Source of the DNA: an uncultured Neglectibacter sp.
GTDB taxonomy: Bacteria > Bacillota > Clostridia > Oscillospirales > Acutalibacteraceae
Direction: 5' to 3'
DNA length: 64,000 bases
Assembly: GCA_937958185.1 (NCBI GenBank)
Contig: CALFFN010000028.1
Span: 1-64,000, forward strand
The translations under genes were made by a program, and so were the position numbers. The notes beneath the pieces were generated by a model. It did not search any database, was not told the origin of the DNA, and was given only the letters and a program-made list of their open reading frames with translations. This document shows positions 49,300-56,932 of this stretch, one piece after another (within the stretch, counting starts at the first letter, position 1; every line of letters starts with the position of its first letter).

Positions 49300-50403
49300 T
49301 TATTCCTTCAACCCGTCAAAGGTCTCCGCCAGGACCTCCCCCAGCAGCTTGCCGGAATATTTGGCTTCGGAAACGGTGTTCACCTCCGTACCCACCTCCA
49401 CCAGCATGGAGCCGGTGGTGGCGTTGGTGTTGTATTTGCTGGTGGAAAAGTCCAGCGGGCGGGCAAGCTCCGGGTACAGCTCCGCCGCCTTTTGCTGCAC
49501 CCGGAGGATCAGGTGCAGGTTATCCCGCCAGTTGGGGAAATCGTCCCAGTCGCCGTTTGCGTTGCACCCGGCAAGCAGCATGATCTGCGCCGCCTTCCTG
49601 CCGTTTATCACGGCGGTGGGCTTATATTTCAGCCCCTCCTGGGTGGTCATGGAATCCCGGTGCAGGTCTATGGTCACCTGAATGCCGGGATACTCCGCCA
49701 GATTGTTTTGGATGACCTCCCAGGAACGGGAATAGGAGCCGTTAAACAGCGTATCGTTTACGGTGGTGTCGTGCACCACGCCGTAGCCCCGGGCTTCCAG
49801 CTCCGCCTTCAGCGCTTCCCCAGCCGCTACCACGCTCATGTCCCGGTTCTGGGTGCGGGTGTCCATATCCGTATAGTAAAATCCCGTGTACTGCCGGGAA
49901 TAGGCTTCCGAGGTGTGGGTGTGGTAAATGAGGATTTCCACGCTGCCGTCGCCCTTTAACTGTACGGCAGGGCGCTCCTGCAGCTCTGCGTTTAAGTCTG
50001 TGCCGGATTCCGTGCTGTCCCGGACAAAAAAATTGTCTATCTGTGTGCCGCCGTCCAGCGTGATCTCCTCCACCGGGGCGCTGACCCGTTCCGGGTCCGG
50101 CGTGGCGGCGGCGCCGGGGAGCACATCGTCCAGAAAGGGGACGACGCCGTCGTCGGCAAGGGAAAGCTCCTCTCCCGTAGTCAAAAAGCTGTTTTCCAAG
50201 CTGGAAATGCCCGGCTTTTCCTCCTGCTTCGGCTGTTTTTCCCCGCCGCTTTCCGCTTTCATTCCCGCCGCGAACAGCAGGGCTTCCGTGCCGTCCTCCG
50301 CCGCCCAGCTGCGCAGGGACTCTCCCGCACAGCACAGGCATACCGCCAGGCAGAGCCATGCCGCGCCGTTTTTTACTACCCGATACCAGCTACGCTTTTT
50401 CAT
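49300..50403 (-). CDS. spoIIP: Stage II sporulation protein P
   Basis: 367 aa. Signal anchor about 10-30, a variable acidic linker, then the SpoIIP amidase/endopeptidase domain: ILIYHTHTSEAY (zinc histidines), TIDLHRDS and LVEVGTEVNT. Together with SpoIID and SpoIIM it digests septal peptidoglycan during engulfment, so the organism should form spores. ATG 50403 is preceded by AAAGGA; the family is mother-cell (sigma-E) controlled. Confidence 0.93.
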   Translation of the reverse strand: MKKRSWYRVVKNGAAWLCLAVCLCCAGESLRSWAAEDGTEALLFAAGMKAESGGEKQPKQEEKPGISSLENSFLTTGEELSLADDGVVPFLDDVLPGAAATPDPERVSAPVEEITLDGGTQIDNFFVRDSTESGTDLNAELQERPAVQLKGDGSVEILIYHTHTSEAYSRQYTGFYYTDMDTRTQNRDMSVVAAGEALKAELEARGYGVVHDTTVNDTLFNGSYSRSWEVIQNNLAEYPGIQVTIDLHRDSMTTQEGLKYKPTAVINGRKAAQIMLLAGCNANGDWDDFPNWRDNLHLILRVQQKAAELYPELARPLDFSTSKYNTNATTGSMLVEVGTEVNTVSEAKYSGKLLGEVLAETFDGLKE

Positions 50404-50462
50404 GCAAACCGAGTTCCTTTCCAAAATTTTGAGACCGCCGCAAAAAATTCACAATTTATCTC

Positions 50463-50491
50463 TTGCAGTGCTCCTGAATATTTCTTATACT
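50463..50491 (+). promoter_or_regulatory. Promoter of citrate synthase
   Basis: TTGCAG, 17 bases, TATACT, ending 77 bases before the start. Confidence 0.78.
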
Positions 50492-50568
50492 GTAACAATA
50501 TATTTTTTCTTTTTCATCTCTTACCTTTCCTAAAAGACACAGGATTCCATGCAGAAAGGAGCTTTTTC

Positions 50569-51921
50569 ATGTCGATTTATTCCGAGATCAAGCCGGAGGT
50601 GCGCAGGCTTGCCGACCTGTGCGTACAGAGCAGCCAGATCGCCCCCGAGCTTTACACCCAATACGACGTCAAACGCGGCCTGCGGGACTTAAACGGCAAG
50701 GGCGTCCTGACGGGGCTGACCAATATTTCCGAGATCGTTTCCAGCAAAACGGTGGACGGCAAAAGCGTTCCCTGCGAGGGCGAGCTGTACTACCGGGGCT
50801 ATAATGTGGAGGACCTGGTGCGCATTCAGCCCAAGGGAGACAATTTCGGCTACGAGCGCATTGCGTACCTGCTGCTGTTCGGCGACCTGCCCAACGCCGA
50901 GGAGCTTCGGGAATTTTGCGAACTGCTGGCGTTTTACCGCACGCTGCCCACCAGCTTTGTACGGGACATCATCATGAAGGCCCCCAGCGGGGACATGATG
51001 AACACCCTTGCCCGCAGCGTGCTCACCCTTTATTCTTATGACGAAGACGCGGAAGATATTTCCATTCCCAACGTGCTGCGCCAGTGCATTCAGCTCATTG
51101 CACTGTTCCCTCTCCTGTCCGTTTACGGGTATCAGGCGTACCGCCATTATCACGACGGGCAGAGCCTGTTCATTCACCAGCCCGACCCCGCCCTGTCCAC
51201 CGCGGAAAACATTCTGCGCATTCTCCGCCCGGACTGCAAATACACCGAGCTGGAGGCAAAGGTGCTGGACATCGCCCTCATTCTCCACGCGGATCACGGC
51301 GGCGGCAACAACTCCACCTTTACCACCCATGTGGTCACCTCCTCCGGCACGGACACCTACTCCGCCATCGCGGCGGCGCTGGGCTCGCTGAAGGGTCCCA
51401 AGCACGGCGGCGCCAACATCAAGGTGGTGAAAATGTTTGAGGACATCAAGGCGCAGGTCAGGGACTGGAACGACGACGAGGAAATTTCCGCCTATTTGAA
51501 AAAGCTGCTGCATAAGGAAGCCTTTGACAGGGCGGGGCTCATTTACGGCATGGGGCACGCGGTGTATTCCATTTCCGACCCCAGGGCAAAGATCATGGCG
51601 CGGTTCGTGGAGGGGCTGTCCCAGGAAAAGGGGCGCACCGATGAATTCCGGCTGTACTCCAACGTGGAGCGGCTGGCGGTGAAGCTGATCACTGAGGAGC
51701 GGAAAATCTACAAGGGCGTTTCCGCCAACGTGGACTTTTACAGCGGCTTCATCTACAGCATGCTGGACCTGCCCATGGAGCTGTACACCCCCATTTTTGC
51801 CATTTCCCGTATTTCCGGCTGGGCGGCCCACCGCATTGAGGAGCTGGTAGGCGGCGGCAAAATTATCCGCCCGGCGTACAAGGCGGTACAGGAGCATAAG
51901 TCGTTAGTTGTTAGAGATTAG
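50569..51921 (+). CDS. gltA: Citrate synthase
   Basis: 450 aa. Family landmarks are LILHADHGGGNNSTFTTHVVTSS (active histidine), GPKHGGANIKVVKM, and GMGHAVYSISDPRAKIM (aspartate and oxaloacetate-binding histidine). This large form with an N-terminal ~50-aa extension is common in Clostridia. It condenses acetyl-CoA with oxaloacetate. ATG follows GAAAGGAG. The last six residues (SLVVRD) and the stop come from the heptamer tract at 51901, not from the expected family C-terminus. Confidence 0.94.
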   Translation: MSIYSEIKPEVRRLADLCVQSSQIAPELYTQYDVKRGLRDLNGKGVLTGLTNISEIVSSKTVDGKSVPCEGELYYRGYNVEDLVRIQPKGDNFGYERIAYLLLFGDLPNAEELREFCELLAFYRTLPTSFVRDIIMKAPSGDMMNTLARSVLTLYSYDEDAEDISIPNVLRQCIQLIALFPLLSVYGYQAYRHYHDGQSLFIHQPDPALSTAENILRILRPDCKYTELEAKVLDIALILHADHGGGNNSTFTTHVVTSSGTDTYSAIAAALGSLKGPKHGGANIKVVKMFEDIKAQVRDWNDDEEISAYLKKLLHKEAFDRAGLIYGMGHAVYSISDPRAKIMARFVEGLSQEKGRTDEFRLYSNVERLAVKLITEERKIYKGVSANVDFYSGFIYSMLDLPMELYTPIFAISRISGWAAHRIEELVGGGKIIRPAYKAVQEHKSLVVRD

Positions 51922-51928
51922 TTGTTAG
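51901..51928. repeat. Heptamer tract carrying the citrate synthase stop
   Basis: TCGTTAG, TTGTTAG, AGATTAG, TTGTTAG: four 7-base units at the end of the citrate synthase gene, containing its stop codon (TAG, 51919-51921). Confidence 0.85.
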
Positions 51929-51935
51929 AAAAAAC

Positions 51936-51973
51936 AAAAAAGCAGGCTTCCTGAAAAGGAAGCCTGCTTTTTT
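51936..51973. terminator. Bidirectional intrinsic terminator
   Basis: AAAAAGCAGGCTTCCT / AGGAAGCCTGCTTTTTT between convergent genes. Confidence 0.92.
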
Positions 51974-51978
51974 GCTTT

Positions 51979-52593
51979 TTACGGCAGGAAGTCCAGCTTT
52001 TCGTACTGCTTGGAATCGGGGTTCAGGGCGCGGTTCTCCTCGTCCAGCGGGCGCATTCCGTAAGCGTCCGCCATTACGGTGTAATATTCATCTTCCGGTC
52101 TTGTCCCGGTAAACAGGAGATATCTTTGCCCCTCCCGAGCGTCAACCTCCGTATCAAATTTCAGTGTGATCGTGTCCCTTCGCCCCCGCATTCTCAAAAT
52201 AGTGTCCGTAATCCCCTGCTTTTCTAAGGATTCCGGGTCTCTGGCAGCCGCATGTTCCTGTAGAGAAATGGTTCCGCCATAAAAACCCACGGGAAGCGTT
52301 TCCTCCTCCACGGTTCCTTTCAGAACCGTTTCAATTTGCATTCTCCCGATCGTCAAAGGAAGTCCGCTCCTGTCCTTCAAAGCAATCGTTTTTTCATTTC
52401 CCAGATAAGTGCCTATGAGCACAATCGGAGCGTTTTCATAAAGTTCCTCCGGCTTAGTCGTGTTATAATCATTTTCAATCGTAAAGGTGTGGTTGGTTCC
52501 TTTCGGAAATAGAAACCATGCCGATACCGCCACAGTGATGCAAAGAGTCAACGTCAATGCCAGCGCGATTAAAACTTTATTTTTCTTTTTCAT
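51979..52593 (-). CDS. Signal-anchored hypothetical protein
   Basis: 204 aa. N-terminal membrane helix (LIALALTLTLCITVAVSAWFL), then a beta-rich outside domain with segments such as APIVLIGTYLGN, IETVLKGTVEEETLPVGFYGGTI and EGQRYLLFTG, which look like a small-ligand-binding or OB-like fold. No family recognised. ATG follows AGAGAGGTGAATG. It lies 22 bases after the metzincin gene and probably shares its transcript. Confidence 0.7.
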   Translation of the reverse strand: MKKKNKVLIALALTLTLCITVAVSAWFLFPKGTNHTFTIENDYNTTKPEELYENAPIVLIGTYLGNEKTIALKDRSGLPLTIGRMQIETVLKGTVEEETLPVGFYGGTISLQEHAAARDPESLEKQGITDTILRMRGRRDTITLKFDTEVDAREGQRYLLFTGTRPEDEYYTVMADAYGMRPLDEENRALNPDSKQYEKLDFLP

Positions 52594-52615
52594 ACTTCAT
52601 TCACCTCTCTTAAAT

Positions 52616-53278
52616 TCAATTGGGGTGCTTTTTTATAAAAGCATCCGCATCCACTTTCTGCACCGTGCTCACCGCTCTGCCCCAATTTTCCTGACACATA
52701 ATGCTGTAGGAATTTAAGTTGTTGTGCCCGATTCCAAACACATGACCCATTTCATGAGCAATGACGCCTTTTTTATTGTCACTTGTCATATTGTCCATAA
52801 AATATCTGTTCAGGTTCACATCACAAAACAGCCAATCGTACTCGTTTGGATTCACTTCATATTGGGCACCGCCAAAGCTATATCTGTTCCAGAAAATTGT
52901 TTCTCCATTTTTTCCGTCAAGATAATTATTATACCCATGAAAATCGGCAGCACTCAGCTTTATATTGGTCGTTTCCGTAAAGGGATACAGCCGATTGTAC
53001 CCATATCCTGTATAAACCCAATTGTGTGCTGCATTGGCAATTTGCGTGGTAAAAACGGAGGCGCTGCTATCTACATAATAGTTGATGCTTTCGATGTTCC
53101 AAGTTAAATTATAGGAATAAAGGACAGGTTCTGTTACTGAACGGGATTCCATTTCCGTCCCTAAAAGATTGTCCTCCTCCGGCATATATGGCTTGACCCT
53201 TTCTTTTGCCAGTACGGAAAAACCTGTACATTGCAGCAACAGAACAATTGCACAGAAAAAAGAAATTACTCGTTTCAT
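52616..53278 (-). CDS. Secreted metzincin-type zinc metallopeptidase
   Basis: 220 aa. Signal peptide 1-24. Zinc motif HEMGHVFGIGH at 175-185 and a Met-turn methionine at about 194 (SIMCQE). It resembles matrixin-type catalytic domains with a short N-terminal pre-region. ATG 53278 follows AGGAGGTCTG. A consensus promoter sits at 53439-53467. AT content here (52.4-53.5 kb) is much higher than in flanking genes, which suggests recent acquisition. Confidence 0.88.
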   Translation of the reverse strand: MKRVISFFCAIVLLLQCTGFSVLAKERVKPYMPEEDNLLGTEMESRSVTEPVLYSYNLTWNIESINYYVDSSASVFTTQIANAAHNWVYTGYGYNRLYPFTETTNIKLSAADFHGYNNYLDGKNGETIFWNRYSFGGAQYEVNPNEYDWLFCDVNLNRYFMDNMTSDNKKGVIAHEMGHVFGIGHNNLNSYSIMCQENWGRAVSTVQKVDADAFIKKHPN

Positions 53279-53438
53279 TTCAGACCTCCTAAGCTTTTCA
53301 AAACTATAGTAATTATTATTCACGTCTATTTTCTTTTCAGGTTTTCGCTCTGCATTGGTCTCCCCTCGATTTCCATTGATTTTCTGAAACTTGTCATATA
53401 TAATCGCAATAATTTCAGTTCTCGCTTTTTCTACATTT

Positions 53439-53467
53439 ATTTTACTATATTTCAATTTTATTGTCAA
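53439..53467 (-). promoter_or_regulatory. Promoter of the metzincin operon
   Basis: TTGACA, 17 bases, TAAAAT on the leftward strand. Confidence 0.85.
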
Positions 53468-53506
53468 GATTATTTCACTTAAATTTCTCTTTTTGGGGGT
53501 AAACCT

Positions 53507-53543
53507 AAAAAAGCAGGCTTCCTTTTCAGAAAGCCTGCTTTTC
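53507..53543. terminator. Bidirectional intrinsic terminator
   Basis: AAAAAAGCAGGCTTTC-type arms (AAAAGCAGGCTT / AAGCCTGCTTTT), much like the one at 51936. Confidence 0.85.
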
Positions 53544-53553
53544 ATGACCTTAT

Positions 53554-53588
53554 CTAATAACTAACAACTAAAAACTAATGACTAACTT
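53554..53588. repeat. Heptamer tract at the isomerase 3' end
   Basis: Five units: CTAATAA, CTAACAA, CTAAAAA, CTAATGA, CTAACTT. The last one overlaps the sugar isomerase stop codon at 53587-53589. Confidence 0.85.
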
Positions 53589-54408
53589 ACCAGCCCTGCT
53601 CCTTCAGGTACTGGCGGCTCAGGGTGATCGCCTCCATGGGGGTGCGCCCGATGGACTGGTCCTGCTCCACCACGACCCACTGGGCATTTGCGTCAATGGA
53701 AGCCTCCAGAATGCTGGGGAAGTTCTGATCGCCGTAGCCCACGGGACGGAACTCAAAGGTGCCGTGGCTCTCCTGCTCCTCCACATCGGTGCCGATGAGC
53801 TGGTACATATTGGCAGGCTTGCCCTCCTTGTGGAAGTCCTTCAAATGGACCACCGGGGCGCGGTTCGTATACTTGCGGACATAGGCGGCAGGGTCCTCCC
53901 CCGCCACGTTGACCCAGCAGGTGTCAAGCTCGGTCTGGAGCAGGTCGGCGGGAATGGTGTCATAGATGTAATCCAGGGCGTATCTGCCGTCGGGCATTTT
54001 GGCAAACTCAAAATCATGGTTATGGTACAGGGTCTGAATGCCGTGCGCCTTGCACGCCCTGGCGATCTCCTCGAACAGCTTCACATTGCCCTCGAACTTG
54101 GGCGTGCCGGGGCGGTCTTCCTCCATCAGGTAGGGGATCGCGATGAACTTCACGCCGATCTCCACATACTTCTGAATGGTGCCCTCCATGTCCGCTACCA
54201 GCTCCTGGAAGGGGACATGGGCGGAAACGGCGACAAGACCGGCTTCCTCAATGGCAGCTTTGATCTCGCTGGGCTCTTTTCCGTACAGACCGGCTAGCTC
54301 TACGCCGTCGTAACCGATCTCCTTGATTTTTTTCATCGTGCCGCGGAAATCCTTCTCCGCGTCGTCACGAACGGAATAGACCTGTACTGCAACGGGCAAA
54401 GTTTTCAT
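53587..54408 (-). CDS. Sugar phosphate isomerase/epimerase-like protein (xylose isomerase fold)
   Basis: 273 aa from ATG 54408, preceded by TTTGGAGG. AP-endonuclease-2/TIM-barrel-like fold with LAVQVYSVRDDAEKDFRGT, GYDGVELAG, YHNHDFEF, LDTCWVNVAGEDP and VHLKDFH; glutamate and histidine metal ligands are present. Related proteins isomerise or dehydrate sugars such as inosose. Substrate unknown. The heptamer tract lies at its 3' end. Confidence 0.88.
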   Translation of the reverse strand: MKTLPVAVQVYSVRDDAEKDFRGTMKKIKEIGYDGVELAGLYGKEPSEIKAAIEEAGLVAVSAHVPFQELVADMEGTIQKYVEIGVKFIAIPYLMEEDRPGTPKFEGNVKLFEEIARACKAHGIQTLYHNHDFEFAKMPDGRYALDYIYDTIPADLLQTELDTCWVNVAGEDPAAYVRKYTNRAPVVHLKDFHKEGKPANMYQLIGTDVEEQESHGTFEFRPVGYGDQNFPSILEASIDANAQWVVVEQDQSIGRTPMEAITLSRQYLKEQGW

Positions 54409-54727
54409 AGAAAATTCCTCCAAACTGAAATGTATTGATAACTTCATTGTAGTGCAAAAATGCTAAAAGGTCAAGAGGTCGGACTTGAAAATCAGACAAT
54501 ATATTGTTATACTAAGGGACAGACGCCGGATTTTTGGGAAAGCGCCGACTTATCGTTCGGTGCAATGAGAAATGAGCAGTGAAAAGACGGTAAATTCCAA
54601 TTTACGCCCTATTGCCCTTCTCCTTAATTTCTCATTGCTCATTGCTCATTCCTCATTGTCCTTCAAACGCCCTTCTCTAACAACTACCTACTCAAAACTA
54701 ACAACTATTTCCCGAAAGGATCCTCCC
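54409..54727. repeat. Intergenic heptamer-rich region
   Basis: 319 bases. Heptamers AATGAGA, AATGAGC, AGTGAAA at 54564-54584; hairpin GTAAATT-CC-AATTTAC at about 54590-54605; TTTCTCA, TTGCTCA, TTGCTCA, TTCCTCA at 54628-54655 (inverted relative to the first set); CTAACAA, CTACCTA, CTCAAAA, CTAACAA at 54677-54704. No gene. Confidence 0.8.
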
Positions 54728-56152
54728 ATGAAACGAAACCTGCGGTTCTATTTCGCGCTGTTCTTTGCCAAGGGAACGGCGCTGGTATTAAAGCTGATCG
54801 GCAGAAAGGGCACGTCCATGCCCGGCTCCTGGGCAATCATTCTCTGCCCCGATTTTCTGGGGCGAATGCCCCGCCCGAAAACCGTGGTGGGCATCACGGG
54901 GACAAACGGCAAAACCACTGTGGCAAACATGGTGGAGGACGTGCTGGCGGATCAGGGCTACGATTTTGTGTGCAACCGCTCCGGCACCAACGTGAACACC
55001 GGGGTGGCGTCCTCCCTCATTGCCAACTCCACCTTTTTCGGCAAGCCCAAAAAAGACCTTGCCATCTTCGAGCTGGACGAGCGCAGTTCCCCGAAAATAC
55101 TGCCCTACTTGAAGCCCGACCTTTTGCTCTGCACCAACATTTTCCGGGATTCCTTCAAGCGGAACGCCCACATGGAATTCATTACCGATATTTTGAACGG
55201 GTATATCCCCGACAGCACCCGGCTGGTGCTGAACGCCGACGACCTGCTGTGCGCTGGGCTGAAGCCGGAAAACCCCCGGGTCTATTTCAGTATCGACCGC
55301 CTGCCCTCCGACCATGCGGAGTGCCACAACATCGTGCGGGACATCACCACCTGTCCCCGGTGCGGCAGGAAGCTGGAATGGGATTTTGTCCGCTACCACC
55401 ATATCGGCAGGGCTCACTGCCCCGCCTGCGGCTTCCATTCGCCGGAAGCCCAGTACCGCCTGACTTCCATGGACACGGAAGCCCACAAGATGGCCGTCCT
55501 TTCCGGCGCGGGGGAGCGCACCTACCCCCTGCCCAACGAAAGCACCATCAACGTGTACAATTCCCTTTCCGCCATTGCGCTGCTGTCAGAATTTGGACTG
55601 AGCCCGGAGCAGATATCCGCTTCCATGGACAAGCTTTCCATCAGCGCCACCCGGTACAGCGAGGAAGAGGTAAACGGCAAAAAGGTCATTCTCCATCTGG
55701 CAAAGGGGCAGAACCCCATCGCCTGCTCCCGCGCCTTTGAAAATATCCGGGACTATGGCAGGACGGAAACGGGGTCTGCCTGCAAAAAGGCGGTCATTCT
55801 GTTTTTGGATGACTATTTCGACGCCGCCCATTCCGTGGAAAACACCGCGTGGCTCTACGACACAGACTTTGAATTTTTACACGACGAAAATATCGTGCAG
55901 ATCATCGCCGCCGGGGCGCGGCACTGGGACGTGGTGCTGCGGCTGCTGCTGGCGGACATTCCGAAAGAAAAAATCGCCCACCTCCGGGACAACGAAAAGG
56001 CGGCTTCCCTGCTGGACGTCACCGACATGGACGCCGTGTTTATCCTCTACGATGTGTACACCATCGGGCTGGCAAACCGGGTAAAGGAGCAGGTCAAGGA
56101 AATTTTGGGCGCCGGCGCCCGGTCACAGGAGGAAAAACAGCATGAAGCTTGA
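54728..56152 (+). CDS. murT: MurT-like lipid II amidotransferase subunit (Mur ligase fold)
   Basis: 474 aa. N-terminal amphipathic helix, Walker A TGTNGKTT at 57-64, Mur-ligase central domain and the C-terminal DUF1727 domain (QNPIACSRAF, ILFLDDYFDAAH). Two CxxC pairs (CPRCGRK and CPACGF at about 215-240) make the zinc ribbon typical of MurT. With GatD it amidates the D-Glu of lipid II, a modification needed for cross-linking in many Gram-positive species. Stop lies 11 bases inside the next gene. Confidence 0.9.
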   Translation: MKRNLRFYFALFFAKGTALVLKLIGRKGTSMPGSWAIILCPDFLGRMPRPKTVVGITGTNGKTTVANMVEDVLADQGYDFVCNRSGTNVNTGVASSLIANSTFFGKPKKDLAIFELDERSSPKILPYLKPDLLLCTNIFRDSFKRNAHMEFITDILNGYIPDSTRLVLNADDLLCAGLKPENPRVYFSIDRLPSDHAECHNIVRDITTCPRCGRKLEWDFVRYHHIGRAHCPACGFHSPEAQYRLTSMDTEAHKMAVLSGAGERTYPLPNESTINVYNSLSAIALLSEFGLSPEQISASMDKLSISATRYSEEEVNGKKVILHLAKGQNPIACSRAFENIRDYGRTETGSACKKAVILFLDDYFDAAHSVENTAWLYDTDFEFLHDENIVQIIAAGARHWDVVLRLLLADIPKEKIAHLRDNEKAASLLDVTDMDAVFILYDVYTIGLANRVKEQVKEILGAGARSQEEKQHEA

Positions 56153-56840
56153 AATCCTTTTTCCCGAATTTTGCAACCTGTTTGGGGACATGAGCAATAT
56201 GCGCTACCTGAAAAAGTGCCTGCCCGACGCGGAATTTGTGGAAACGCCCTTCGACGCGGAGCCGCTTTTTCTCTCCCGGCCGATGGATCTTGTCTATCTG
56301 GGACCCATGACCGAGCGCACCCAGGAGAAGGTCATTGCGAAATTTCTCCCCCACAAAGAAAAGATCCGGGAGCTGATCGAAAACGGCACGGTGTTTTTCT
56401 TTACCGGGAACGCGCTGGAAATTCTGGGCAGCTACATCGAAACGGACGAGGGGCGGCGCATCGACTGCCTGAAGCTTTTCCCGTTTTACGCCAAGCGGGA
56501 CATGATGCACCGGCACAACAGCACCTTTTGGGGCAGCTTCCAGGACAAGCCCGTCATGGGCTTCAAGTCCCAGTTCACGCTGGCGTACCCCGAGGGCGAC
56601 CTGCCCGGGCTGTTCCCGGTGAAAAAGGGCGTGGGGCTGAACCCCAAATGCAGCTTTGAGGGCATTCACAGCCACAATTTCTTCGGCACGTACCTGCTGG
56701 GTCCCCTGCTGCTGCTGAACCCGGACTTCACTCGCTATCTCCTTTCCTGCATGGGCGCCGATCCGGCGGGGCTGGCGTTCCCGCAGGAAATGCAGGACGC
56801 ATACGAAGCCCGCTTGAAGGATTTTCAGGAGAAGACCTGA
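56142..56840 (+). CDS. GatD-like class I amidotransferase, catalytically degenerate
   Basis: 232 aa, overlapping murT by 11 bases, so translation is coupled as in murT-gatD. The fold is recognisable (ILFPEFCNLFGDMSNM, IENGTVFFFTGNALEILG, GVGLNPKCSFEGIHSHNFFGTYLLGP). But the catalytic cysteine position, usually in GxCGG, reads TGNALE here (about 88-93), and the catalytic histidine in GTYxHGP reads GTYLLGP (L186). Two catalytic residues are thus absent. It may be a structural partner of MurT, or the pair may use free ammonia. Confidence 0.8.
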   Translation: MKLEILFPEFCNLFGDMSNMRYLKKCLPDAEFVETPFDAEPLFLSRPMDLVYLGPMTERTQEKVIAKFLPHKEKIRELIENGTVFFFTGNALEILGSYIETDEGRRIDCLKLFPFYAKRDMMHRHNSTFWGSFQDKPVMGFKSQFTLAYPEGDLPGLFPVKKGVGLNPKCSFEGIHSHNFFGTYLLGPLLLLNPDFTRYLLSCMGADPAGLAFPQEMQDAYEARLKDFQEKT

Positions 56841-56843
56841 TGG

Positions 56844-56878
56844 CGGATAGTTGTTAGTGGTTAGTTTTTAGTTGTTAG
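56844..56878. repeat. Heptamer tract after the GatD-like gene
   Basis: CGGATAG, TTGTTAG, TGGTTAG, TTTTTAG, TTGTTAG: units of 7 starting four bases after the stop codon. Confidence 0.85.
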
Positions 56879-56882
56879 AAAA

Positions 56883-56932
56883 GAGCGCCCCAGCCGGGTC
56901 GGCTGGGGCGCTCCTGCTTTTGCTGTTTTTTA
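56883..56932 (+). terminator. Intrinsic terminator
   Basis: 13-base arms GAGCGCCCCAGCC / GGCTGGGGCGCTC, loop GGGTC, then T-rich sequence. Follows the murT operon. Confidence 0.88.

Larger units (their letters stand above)
53279..53586. other. AT-rich leader/intergenic region
   Basis: Holds the metzincin promoter and about 155 bases of 5' leader, then a terminator (53507-53543) and a heptamer tract. An in-frame upstream extension of the metzincin lacks a ribosome binding site. No other gene. Confidence 0.6.
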
